DNA from: Flavobacteriales bacterium
GTDB lineage: Bacteria; Bacteroidota; Bacteroidia; Flavobacteriales; UBA1820
Assembly: GCA_003150615.1 (NCBI GenBank)
Contig: QALN01000004.1
Span: 62,001-126,000, forward strand
Direction: 5' to 3'
DNA: 64,000 nt
Numbering within the stretch: position 1 is the stretch's first letter; every line of letters begins with the position of its first letter. The notes beneath the pieces were generated by a model. That model did no database searches, was not told the origin of the DNA, and saw only the letters and a list, made by a program, of their open reading frames with translations. Below, piece after piece: positions 1-7,314 of the stretch. A program made the position numbers and the translations under genes.

Positions 1-218
1 GTCTTAATGACCGTATAGCATTTATAAACAATCTTTTCGACGGGGATGCTGAAGCCTTTGAAGCGTCTGTAAAATACATTTTTTCTCTCAGTGACATAGA
101 CGTTGCAAACGAGTATATCATCGAAATACTTAAACCTTCGTATAACAACTGGTTCGAGAAAGAAAAGTACGAACGACGTTTCGTATCGCTGATATTACAG
201 CATTTTTATAAAAAATAA
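1..218 (+). CDS. C-terminal part of a conserved Bacteroidota protein
   Basis: An open frame enters from the left edge (first complete codon at base 3) and ends at TAA 216-218, leaving the last 71 residues. They begin LNDRIAFINNLFDGDAEAF and continue as an acidic and aromatic helical tail ending QHFYKK. From memory, an NDR-x-x-F-I-x-x-L-F-x-G-D pattern is common at the C-terminus of a conserved Bacteroidota protein of unknown function, so this is the tail of such a gene. No function can be assigned. It converges on the HAD gene 16 bases downstream, with no clear terminator between them. Confidence 0.6.
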   Translation, partial: LNDRIAFINNLFDGDAEAFEASVKYIFSLSDIDVANEYIIEILKPSYNNWFEKEKYERRFVSLILQHFYKK

Positions 219-234
219 TAGGGTAGGATGGTGG

Positions 235-939
235 CTACAGTCCGCTATCCCTACATAAAAGTTCACGGAAAGAATTTACTGTCCTTGCTTTCGGATGGGA
301 AAAACATTCTTCCGGCACTTCGTGTTGCCAGGTATATTCCGCCGGTATATGTACTGCATATCCTCCTAATTCTACTACCGGCATGATATCGGATTTTACG
401 GAATTTCCCACCATTGTAAACTCACATGGTTTAATGTCAAGTTTTTCCAGTAAATGCGTGTAATCCGCCGTTGTTTTTGCCGGCATTATCTCTACATGGG
501 AAAAATATTTTCCTATTCCGGATTTTTCTAATTTGCGACGTTGGTCCAAAAGGTCTCCTTTTGTTGCCAGCACGAGTTTGTGTCCTGAGGCGAGCCTGTC
601 CAGTGTCTCGCGTACTCCTTCGTAAAGTTTTACAGGCCTTTGCAGCAGTGATTTGCCTATGTTTATAATAGCGTGCGTGTCGTCTTGCGTCAACATTCTT
701 CCCGCTATTTTTCCTGCGGCTTCTATCATCGACAGTGTAAATGCCTTTATGCCATAGCCGTACAACGGCATATTATCCGTTTCGACTGAAAAAAGACAGG
801 ATGACAGATCTTCTTCTTTTCCGAAACGCATCATAATACGACAGAACTCGTTCTCTGCCTCACGGAAGAAACGTTCGTTTTCCCAAAGCGTATCGTCGGC
901 ATCGAAAGCTATTGTTTTTGTCATAATATTGTAATGCAT
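235..939 (-). CDS. HAD-superfamily hydrolase
   Basis: A 234-residue haloacid-dehalogenase-like hydrolase, probably a cytoplasmic phosphatase or phosphoglycolate-phosphatase-like enzyme. Motif I is FDADDTLWEN near the N-terminus (nucleophile Asp and the second Asp). Motif II is the Thr of LVLATKGD, and the VGNSVKSDI stretch supplies the C-terminal acidic motif. A helical cap insert lies between motifs I and II. The first ATG gives MHYNIMTKTIAF; the ATG at 924 (MTKTIAFDADD) fits the family start better and may be the real one. It is separated from tsf by a strong terminator, so it is probably transcribed alone. The substrate cannot be read from sequence. Confidence 0.85.
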   Translation of the reverse strand: MHYNIMTKTIAFDADDTLWENERFFREAENEFCRIMMRFGKEEDLSSCLFSVETDNMPLYGYGIKAFTLSMIEAAGKIAGRMLTQDDTHAIINIGKSLLQRPVKLYEGVRETLDRLASGHKLVLATKGDLLDQRRKLEKSGIGKYFSHVEIMPAKTTADYTHLLEKLDIKPCEFTMVGNSVKSDIMPVVELGGYAVHIPAEYTWQHEVPEECFSHPKARTVNSFRELLCRDSGL

Positions 940-957
940 ATTGTTGTTGTCGATAAA

Positions 958-987
958 AAATCCCCGGATATTTTTGTCCGGGGATTT
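958..987 (-). terminator. Terminator of the rplM-rpsI-rpsB-tsf operon
   Basis: An 11-bp perfect stem (AAATCCCCGGA / TCCGGGGATTT) with an 8-nt loop starts 26 bases after the tsf stop and is followed on the minus strand by a T run. It is a good intrinsic terminator. Confidence 0.85.
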
Positions 988-1012
988 ACATTGTATAAAA
1001 TCCTAAAAATTA

Positions 1013-1843
1013 TCAGGCCAGCGTAACACGTACGAATCCCGTAACTTTCAGGTCTTTGTTTACAGAAGCGACATACTGGGCGACAGATATTTTGTTGTCC
1101 ATGATGTATTCCTGATTTACAAGGGTGTTATCCTTGAAGAAACGTGCCAGTTTACCCTTGGCAATATTATCGAGCATGGCTTCGGGCTTGCCTTCCTTGC
1201 GGAGCAGTTCCTTGGCTATTTCGATCTCTTTCTCTATAACTTCTTTTGCAACACCGGCTTCGTCCAGAGCTATAGGGTTCATGGCGGCAGCCTGCATCGC
1301 TACGTTGTGAGATGCTTCCTTGGAACCTTCTACGTTTGCAGAAAGGCTTACCAGGGTTGCCAGTTTGTTGCCGTTGTGGATGTAGGAGCCTACGAAAGGA
1401 GCTTCCAGTTTATTGAAAGAGCTTATTTCGATTTTTTCCCCTATCACACCGGTCTGTTCGATGAGTTTTTCGGCTACTGTTATGTTTCCGAAAGGCAGTT
1501 TGAGGAAGTCTTCGAGAGACTGTGCTTCGCTCTCTACAGCCAGTTTGGCGAAATCTTTTGCCAACTGAACGAATGCCTCGTTCTTGCCTACGAAGTCCGT
1601 TTCGCAATTGAGAGCTATTATAGCTCCTTTGGTGTTGCCTTCGTTTACAGCGGCGATTACCGCTCCTTCCGAAGACGTCCTGTCTGCGCGGTTGGCGGCT
1701 ACTTTCTGGCCTTTTTTGCGCAGTACCTCGATGGCTTTTTCAAAGTCTCCGTCGGCTTCGACAAGGGCTTTTTTGCAGTCCATCATACCGGCGCCTGTCT
1801 GTTGGCGCAGTTTGTTTACATCTGCTGCGGTTATGTTTGCCAT
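1013..1843 (-). CDS. tsf: Translation elongation factor Ts
   Basis: A 276-residue EF-Ts, the guanine-nucleotide exchange factor that recycles EF-Tu. The N-terminus has the UBA-like module and the signature RQQTGAGMMDCKKAL. The core follows, with ALNCETDFVGKNEAF, the stretch that reaches the EF-Tu nucleotide pocket. Length is normal for the family. It sits 27 bases downstream of rpsB, the conserved rpsB-tsf pairing, and is the last gene of the ribosomal operon before the terminator at 958-987. Confidence 0.98.
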   Translation of the reverse strand: MANITAADVNKLRQQTGAGMMDCKKALVEADGDFEKAIEVLRKKGQKVAANRADRTSSEGAVIAAVNEGNTKGAIIALNCETDFVGKNEAFVQLAKDFAKLAVESEAQSLEDFLKLPFGNITVAEKLIEQTGVIGEKIEISSFNKLEAPFVGSYIHNGNKLATLVSLSANVEGSKEASHNVAMQAAAMNPIALDEAGVAKEVIEKEIEIAKELLRKEGKPEAMLDNIAKGKLARFFKDNTLVNQEYIMDNKISVAQYVASVNKDLKVTGFVRVTLA

Positions 1844-1870
1844 TTTTTTAATTCCTTTATTTTAAATTGG

Positions 1871-2659
1871 TTATTCGGCTTCTTTTACTTCTGCGGCTGC
1901 TTGGGCTTCAGGTGCGTCTTTTGCAGCTTCAGCCTTTTCTTCAGCTTCCTTGGCCTCTTCCTTCTGGTTTTTGCGGTCGGCAAGGCCTTCTACTATGCAT
2001 TCGTAGAGGTAAGAAACGATTTTCTGTATCGATTTGGAAGCATCGTCGTTGGCAGGTATGGCGAAGTCGACGGAGTTCGGGTCGGTATTGGTGTCGCACA
2101 TTGCGAATACCGGTATGCCGAGTTTTTTAGCTTCCTTAACGGCTATGTGTTCGTGCATTGCGTCAACTACGAATACGGCTCCGGGCAGGCGTGTCATGTC
2201 GGATATGGAGCCGAGGTTCTTTTCGAGGTTTTCGCGTGTACGCTCTATCTGGAGCTTTTCGCGCTTGGACAGAGTGTCGAAAGTGCCGTCGGTCTTCATG
2301 CGGTCGATGGACGACATTTTCTTAACGGCTTTGCGGATTGTCACGAAATTGGTGAGCATACCGCCGGGCCAACGTTCGGTGATGTACGGCATGCCCATCT
2401 TTGCGGACAGCTCGGCTACGATTTCTTTGGCCTGTTTTTTAGTTGCCACGAACATGACCTTGCGGCCGGAAGCGGCTATTTTCTTAAGTGCTTCTCCGGC
2501 TTCTTCCATCTTAGCGGCCGTCTTGTGGAGGTCGATGATGTGTATGCCGTTGCGCTCCATGAATATGTAAGGAGCCATTTTCGGGTGCCATTTGCGGGTA
2601 AGGTGTCCGAAGTGAACCCCCGCATCGAGCAATTCTTGAATATCGATTGTTTGTGCCAT
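1871..2659 (-). CDS. rpsB: 30S ribosomal protein S2
   Basis: A 262-residue S2, the small-subunit protein that docks with S1 at the platform. It opens DIQELLDAGVHFGHLTRKW and contains KWHPKMAPYIF and VDAMHEHIAVKEA, all S2 signatures. The last ~35 residues are a low-complexity Glu/Ala/Lys tail after ADRKNQKEEAKEA, an acidic extension of the kind seen in this phylum. It is followed by tsf and preceded by a 189-base gap that can form a hairpin, which may be a leader. Confidence 0.98.
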   Translation of the reverse strand: MAQTIDIQELLDAGVHFGHLTRKWHPKMAPYIFMERNGIHIIDLHKTAAKMEEAGEALKKIAASGRKVMFVATKKQAKEIVAELSAKMGMPYITERWPGGMLTNFVTIRKAVKKMSSIDRMKTDGTFDTLSKREKLQIERTRENLEKNLGSISDMTRLPGAVFVVDAMHEHIAVKEAKKLGIPVFAMCDTNTDPNSVDFAIPANDDASKSIQKIVSYLYECIVEGLADRKNQKEEAKEAEEKAEAAKDAPEAQAAAEVKEAE

Positions 2660-2703
2660 TTTGTTTTTTAACTAGTTTACCTTCTGTTAGCTTTAACTTG
2701 TGC

Positions 2704-2756
2704 AACCGGCGGGTAGCCCGAATTTTTTTTCTTTTCAACGGAGTCCCGCCCGTTTG
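2704..2756 (-). promoter_or_regulatory. Possible rpsB leader hairpin
   Basis: In the unusually wide 189-base gap between rpsI and rpsB, the minus strand can fold AACGGGCGGG against CCCGCCGGTT, with one bulge or mismatch, enclosing ~32 nt that include an A-rich stretch. A structured leader or processing site for rpsB-tsf would explain the gap, since rplM-rpsI are packed with no space. It does not look like an intrinsic terminator because the downstream arm is followed by GCACAAG rather than T residues. This is inference from shape and position only. Confidence 0.35.
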
Positions 2757-2848
2757 GATACTAAACTAATCTGCACTTGTATAAGTAGAGTAACAGAACT
2801 TTTGTGAAAAATGATTTGCTTTTGGAAAAAATTTCCGAAAAAAACCGA

Positions 2849-3235
2849 TTAACGTTTCGAGAACTGGAAGCGTTTGCGGGCTTTCTTCTGACCGAATTTC
2901 TTGCGTTCCACCATACGCGGGTCGCGGGTGAGCATGCCTTCCGGCTTGAGCAGGGCACGGTATTCGGGGTTTACTTCGCACAATGCGCGCGATATGCCCA
3001 GGCGTATAGCCTCTGCCTGTCCCGTTATGCCTCCGCCTACTACGGATATTTTTACGTCGAAAGTGCCTTTTGTGTTAGTCAGCTCGAAAGGCTGGTCGAG
3101 CTTGGAAAGCAGAAGCTCCGTTGTGAAGTACTCTGCTGCAGGACGCTGGTTCACTACCATTTCGCCTTTTCCTTCGGAAAGGTAAACGCGGGCAACGGCC
3201 GTTTTTCTGCGTCCGATTTTGTGAATTGTTGCCAT
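2849..3235 (-). CDS. rpsI: 30S ribosomal protein S9
   Basis: A 128-residue S9 that binds the 16S 3' major domain, with its C-terminal tail reaching the P-site tRNA. It starts [17 protein letters not shown] and contains [19 protein letters not shown]; the C-terminus [24 protein letters not shown] carries the conserved basic Lys-Arg end. It is coupled to rplM by a TAATG stop/start with one shared base. Confidence 0.98.
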   Translation of the reverse strand: MATIHKIGRRKTAVARVYLSEGKGEMVVNQRPAAEYFTTELLLSKLDQPFELTNTKGTFDVKISVVGGGITGQAEAIRLGISRALCEVNPEYRALLKPEGMLTRDPRMVERKKFGQKKARKRFQFSKR

Positions 3236-3690
3236 TACTTAAGGTCGTTAAGATTAATTGATACTGGTTTTTGTGCCTGCTGTTCGTGTTCGGGACCTGC
3301 ATAGATGTAGATGTTCTTGAGAAGCTGTGCGCCGAGGCGGTTCTTCGGGAGCATCCCTTTCAGTGCGAAACGTACAAGGCGGGTAGGGTCTTTCACCAAA
3401 ACCTCGCTTGCGGTAAGAGTGCGCTGTCCGCCGGGATAGCCTGTGTAACGGGTGTAAACCTTCCCGTCCAGCTTTTTCCCAGACAGAGCGATCTTGCCGG
3501 CATTAATGATAACGACGTTGTCTCCACAGTCCGAATTGGGTGTAAAGCAAGGCTTGTACTTCCCGCGGGCTATGTTGGCAACTTTAGAAGCCAGGCGTCC
3601 GAGCGTCTGTCCCTGTGCATCGACAAGGAGCCACTTTTTGTCGGCGGCTTCTTTGTTTACCGAAACTGTTCTGTAACTCAATGTGTTCAT
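3235..3690 (-). CDS. rplM: 50S ribosomal protein L13
   Basis: A 151-residue L13, an early-assembly large-subunit protein. The signatures [25 protein letters not shown] and the [12 protein letters not shown] region (GGLR in many species) are present, followed by [19 protein letters not shown]. It is the first gene of the operon rplM-rpsI-rpsB-tsf and is preceded by a consensus-like promoter element and a hairpin-forming leader. Confidence 0.98.
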   Translation of the reverse strand: MNTLSYRTVSVNKEAADKKWLLVDAQGQTLGRLASKVANIARGKYKPCFTPNSDCGDNVVIINAGKIALSGKKLDGKVYTRYTGYPGGQRTLTASEVLVKDPTRLVRFALKGMLPKNRLGAQLLKNIYIYAGPEHEQQAQKPVSINLNDLK

Positions 3691-3720
3691 TACTGTACTT
3701 AAAATTGTTAAAAAATATTC

Positions 3721-3751
3721 AATCCCCCACTCTAAGGGGAGTGCAAATTTA
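3721..3751 (-). promoter_or_regulatory. rplM promoter element and leader hairpin
   Basis: The minus strand carries TAAATTTG (3744-3751), a match to the Bacteroidota -7 element TAnnTTTG, about 55 bases before rplM. Just downstream the transcript would begin with a short hairpin (CACTCCCC pairing with GGGGGAUUG-like sequence, 3722-3743). The layout is what one expects of an autoregulated r-protein leader, but no covariance model could be run. Confidence 0.55.
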
Positions 3752-3850
3752 CAGATTTTTTTTGTTCAAAACCTAATATCCGCCTCTTTTTTTACGCCAA
3801 AGGGGTATCTCTGGCCGTAGAATGTTTCCGGAGAGGATGGCGGACGGACA

Positions 3851-5191
3851 TCAGGAGAACAAACGCAGTATGTCGTTCCCGAAAGCCAGCAGCATGATTA
3901 GTACCAGGATTATGAACCCTGCCATTTGTGCATATTCGAGTACTTTTTCCGACGGTTGGCGACGGGTTATCATTTCGTATATGATAAATACAGCATGACC
4001 GCCGTCCAGTGCAGGAATAGGCAGTATGTTTATTACGGCCAGCATAATGGACAGAAATGCCGTAAGCTGCCAGAAAGCGCCCCAGTCCCATACCGGAGGG
4101 AACAGGTTGCCCATAGTTATGACGCTTCCTACGCTTTTATAGGCGCCAGTTTCTGGATTTACCAGTTTTTTTACCTGTGCCCAGTAGCCGGATATTTTTT
4201 CTCCGGTAACCTGTGTCCCCCGGCCCAGGGCCTCGAAAAAGCCGTATTCTTTTTTGGTGACGGGGAATATCCCATTGCGTATCAGTTCATAAGGCTCCGG
4301 CAATGCCCTTACCCCGATGATGCCTTCCGGAGATATTTTCACTCCTACGAATACCGCTGTGTCTCCGCGTTCGACTTGGAGCATCGCGTCGCGTCCGGCA
4401 AATGATTTGATTATGTCCGAAGCCTGGTCGAAATACGGTGTGGGAGTACCGGAAACGGACAGTATAACATCCCCCTGACGCAGGCCCGACTGCGCATTGT
4501 GCGACGAGTCCGGTATTTCAACTACGGTAAACGGCAGGCGAGGGTAGTAGAAGTAAGGGTTTTCGTTGTCTTTGAACGTGTTTATGTAATCGACGGGTAT
4601 CGTCAGTACGGTGTCTTTACCGTTGCGGTTGACGGTGACCTGTGATCCTAACAGTATGCCGTTGTACGTGTCGAAGAATTTTTCATATTCCTTTCCGTCT
4701 ATAGATACTATTTTATCACCTGTTTTAAGGCCTATGGGGTTGGCCAGTGTAGTGTCCAGTATCATTATGCCGTCTTTCACGTCCCGGCTGGCTATGTACG
4801 TTTCGCCTCTTGATAAGGTCATCATCGAGTATATGAACCACGCCAAAAGGATGTTCATAACTACGCCGCCTACGATTATTATCAGCCTTTGCCATGCCGG
4901 TTTAGAGCGGTATTCCCAGGGCTGCGGTTCTTTTTTCAAAGATTCGGTGTCCATCGATTCGTCCACCATACCGGCTATTTTGCAGTATCCGCCCAACGGA
5001 AGCCATCCTATGCCGTATTCCGTTTCGCCTATCTTCTTTTTAAAGAGCGAGAAATACGGGTTGAAAAATATGTAGAATTTATCTACCCTGGCTCCGAATA
5101 TCTTGGCCGATATGTAATGCCCGAATTCATGTATGGTTACAAGTATCGTCAGCGAAAGTATGAACTGGAGTATTTTTATCAGTATTTCCAA
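3851..5191 (-). CDS. rseP: RIP metalloprotease RseP (site-2 protease)
   Basis: A 446-residue inner-membrane zinc metalloprotease performing regulated intramembrane proteolysis, for example of anti-sigma factors. The zinc motif HEFGH is at residues 21-25 inside the first membrane helix, and the third ligand region LDG is at 395-397 in NILPIPALDGG. PDZ-like regions lie between them (around residues 120-310). The last helix is near 425-440. Length agrees with the family. It is monocistronic: a promoter element lies 59 bases upstream. Confidence 0.95.
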   Translation of the reverse strand: MEILIKILQFILSLTILVTIHEFGHYISAKIFGARVDKFYIFFNPYFSLFKKKIGETEYGIGWLPLGGYCKIAGMVDESMDTESLKKEPQPWEYRSKPAWQRLIIIVGGVVMNILLAWFIYSMMTLSRGETYIASRDVKDGIMILDTTLANPIGLKTGDKIVSIDGKEYEKFFDTYNGILLGSQVTVNRNGKDTVLTIPVDYINTFKDNENPYFYYPRLPFTVVEIPDSSHNAQSGLRQGDVILSVSGTPTPYFDQASDIIKSFAGRDAMLQVERGDTAVFVGVKISPEGIIGVRALPEPYELIRNGIFPVTKKEYGFFEALGRGTQVTGEKISGYWAQVKKLVNPETGAYKSVGSVITMGNLFPPVWDWGAFWQLTAFLSIMLAVINILPIPALDGGHAVFIIYEMITRRQPSEKVLEYAQMAGFIILVLIMLLAFGNDILRLFS

Positions 5192-5249
5192 AACGGTATT
5201 ATTTAATTGTAATTTGTCAGTTGTTTTTCGTGTGGATTTTTATTAGGGG

Positions 5250-5257
5250 CAAATATA
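5250..5257 (-). promoter_or_regulatory. Promoter -7 element of rseP
   Basis: The minus strand reads TATATTTG, a perfect TAnnTTTG match, 59 bases before the rseP start. No clear TTTG box at the usual spacing. Confidence 0.55.
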
Positions 5258-5362
5258 GTGCAAACCGAGAACAGAGCGAAGAGTAAAACGAAGTTTTAAT
5301 CGGGGCTATGCCGAGGTGTAGCCTATATTATCCAAATATACGCCAATATCGTCAAACGGCAT

Positions 5363-6091
5363 TCACAGCGACAGTTCCATCAGAGTTAATTGTTTCAAAA
5401 AATCGAGAGATTGCGGTATATGAAAATCAGCTACATGCAACGAAAAATACGTCATCAGTATGTGCCATAGCTTAAGATATTCGTCACGCGAGCGGAATGT
5501 CAGGCTGTCGTTTTCGGCTGCTGCCAGAGAAAAAAACAGCCGTGCGTTGGCAGGGGTGAGATAATACCGGTGAATCGGTCTTATTGCGGAAAAAATGCCG
5601 TCCTGCATGTCGAAATAACGTTCTTTATCCGTTTCGGGGGAGTATTTCGGTGAAAAGCCGAGTATACGCGCCAAGTGATAACTGTAACGCATGCAGATGA
5701 ATTTTTCATTACCGGAGCGCAATGAAGAGATACATTGCCTGAGGAAATCGTACAGCATCTGGTCGTCCTGGCTGCCCCGTACGGCACGCGATGTCAGTTC
5801 GCATATGAACATCAGTTGCGCCGCGCCAAGCGGAGTGAGTCCTGCCGGGGATGTTCCCGGAACCACGTCCAGTTCTTTTACTATGGAAAGGGAATCGGGG
5901 TTTTTGGCTGGGTAGAGTATGAAGTCGGCTATAGTGCCCGGTTCGGTTTCCGCCTGCCGTACCGCGGAGTTTTTTTTGTCCAGTCCTTTCAGCAGCGCTC
6001 CGGTTTTACCTGTTGGCGTAAGTATGTCTATGACCGCTCCTGACGAACGGTAAGGTATGCGACGCAGTATTATACCCTCGGTGGAGGTCAT
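5363..6091 (-). CDS. recO: DNA repair protein RecO
   Basis: A 242-residue RecO, the recombination mediator that acts with RecR to load RecA at gaps. The N-terminal OB fold begins MTSTEGIILRRIPYRSSGAVIDILTP, and the remainder is the all-helical C-terminal domain. It overlaps the end of plsC by 4 bases (ATGA), so it is translationally coupled to it. Length is normal. Confidence 0.93.
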   Translation of the reverse strand: MTSTEGIILRRIPYRSSGAVIDILTPTGKTGALLKGLDKKNSAVRQAETEPGTIADFILYPAKNPDSLSIVKELDVVPGTSPAGLTPLGAAQLMFICELTSRAVRGSQDDQMLYDFLRQCISSLRSGNEKFICMRYSYHLARILGFSPKYSPETDKERYFDMQDGIFSAIRPIHRYYLTPANARLFFSLAAAENDSLTFRSRDEYLKLWHILMTYFSLHVADFHIPQSLDFLKQLTLMELSL

Positions 6092-6828
6092 CTTCCGGCG
6101 GCCTCCAAACGGGAGTCTATTATGCTGTAAACACGCTGTTTGAGTTCTTCCTTGTCTTCTATCGTCATACCTTCGGTTTCTATCGGTGCGTCTACTATCG
6201 CGCGGAGCAGGCCGGGACGTCCGGCGAGTTTGTCGCTTGGAAATTTAGCGCAGTTGTCCAGAAACGTTATGGGCAGGATAGGTATTCCGCAGTCGATAGC
6301 CAGCACGAAAGCACCGTCTTTAAACGGCATCACGCGTTTGGTGTGGTGTTTGGTCGTGCCTTCAGGGTATATGAATATGCTGCGTCCGCGTTCTATCTCG
6401 TGTTTGGATTTTGGCAGTATTTGCCTGCGGGATTCGAGTGAAGTACGGTCTACCAATATGTTTGATGCCTTGTAAATGGGTCCGAAAAGAGGTATTTTGG
6501 CCAGTGATTCCTTGCCAACGAACATGAATTTTACCGGAGCGGCCAGGTAACTGAGCATGATGTCGGCCATCGACGAATGATTTGACACTATCATGTACTG
6601 TCGGCGGCGGTCTATGTTCCTGCGTCCTTTTACGGTAAACAGAAAACCGCTTAAAAACAGTATGGCAAAACTCCATATACGTGCCAGTACAGAAAAGAAA
6701 CCGAAAAATCGCGGACTTGCCACCGATATGATAAGCGGAATGAACATCACCGCAGTGATTATGAACGCGACGAGCATGAACCATAACCTCCATACTCGCA
6801 GAAGAGTGTGCTTTATCAGACTTATCAT
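6088..6828 (-). CDS. plsC: 1-acyl-sn-glycerol-3-phosphate acyltransferase
   Basis: A 246-residue membrane acyltransferase that makes phosphatidic acid from lysophosphatidic acid. Two hydrophobic segments precede the HX4D catalytic motif (NHSSMAD, His84 and Asp89); motif III is YPEGT at 154-158. A final Pro-rich motif follows near ILPITFLDN. It is the first gene of a two-gene unit with recO. Confidence 0.92.
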   Translation of the reverse strand: MISLIKHTLLRVWRLWFMLVAFIITAVMFIPLIISVASPRFFGFFSVLARIWSFAILFLSGFLFTVKGRRNIDRRRQYMIVSNHSSMADIMLSYLAAPVKFMFVGKESLAKIPLFGPIYKASNILVDRTSLESRRQILPKSKHEIERGRSIFIYPEGTTKHHTKRVMPFKDGAFVLAIDCGIPILPITFLDNCAKFPSDKLAGRPGLLRAIVDAPIETEGMTIEDKEELKQRVYSIIDSRLEAAGR

Positions 6829-6893
6829 TACCGTTGTGCTTATATAAAGTAGTATGTTGCCGGAATTTCAGGAAATTCCATTATTATATTTCG

Positions 6894-7271
6894 TTATTTT
6901 TCGTCGAGCCTTTGCATGAATTTTTCGGGATTTACCACAACGCGCGTATGTTTTGCGCGTCCTACAACATCGCAACATTCGTTTTTCACTTCGATTGTTA
7001 TGAAAATGCTTCGTCCCTCGTGGGCTTTTACTTCGGCTTTGGCCGTGAGTATTTCCCCGACTTTCGATGCTTTGAGGTGCTCTACGTACATTTCTGCCCC
7101 AACCGTCGTTTCTCCTTCGTCAAGGTCCGGCGCCAAAGCCTGTATGGCCGTGTTTTCCATCAGCGCGCTGAGCGACGGTGTAGAAAAAACCTCAAGAGAA
7201 CCAGAGCCTACTGCCAGGGCGGTCTCCTGAGGTTTTACCGTATGTTTTTGTTTAAAAACTAACTTATTCAT
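6894..7271 (-). CDS. Thioesterase, hotdog fold (FlK-like)
   Basis: A 125-residue single hotdog-domain protein resembling the FlK-type acyl-CoA thioesterases. The stretch SLSALMENTAIQAL forms the central helix with a Glu-Asn-Thr core, and GETTVGAEMYVEHLKAS carries the substrate-side strand. The true substrate is unknown; many genomes carry such a protein as a general acyl-CoA thioesterase. It has its own promoter element overlapping the end of the preceding receptor gene, so it is probably not part of the thiamine regulon. Confidence 0.82.
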   Translation of the reverse strand: MNKLVFKQKHTVKPQETALAVGSGSLEVFSTPSLSALMENTAIQALAPDLDEGETTVGAEMYVEHLKASKVGEILTAKAEVKAHEGRSIFITIEVKNECCDVVGRAKHTRVVVNPEKFMQRLDEK

Positions 7272-7294
7272 ATCTACTTATATTTCCTCGGGGG

Positions 7295-7302
7295 CAAATA
7301 TA
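7295..7302 (-). promoter_or_regulatory. Promoter -7 element of the thioesterase gene
   Basis: Minus strand TATATTTG, a perfect TAnnTTTG match, 24 bases before the thioesterase start, implying a very short leader. It lies between the receptor stop and the thioesterase start. Confidence 0.5.
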
Positions 7303-7314
7303 AGCAAAATATCG

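Noticed and set aside
1307..2671. 454-codon plus-strand open frame
   Set aside because: It runs antisense through rpsB and tsf, whose products are certain; Cys/Phe/Val-rich composition is typical of a reverse-frame shadow.
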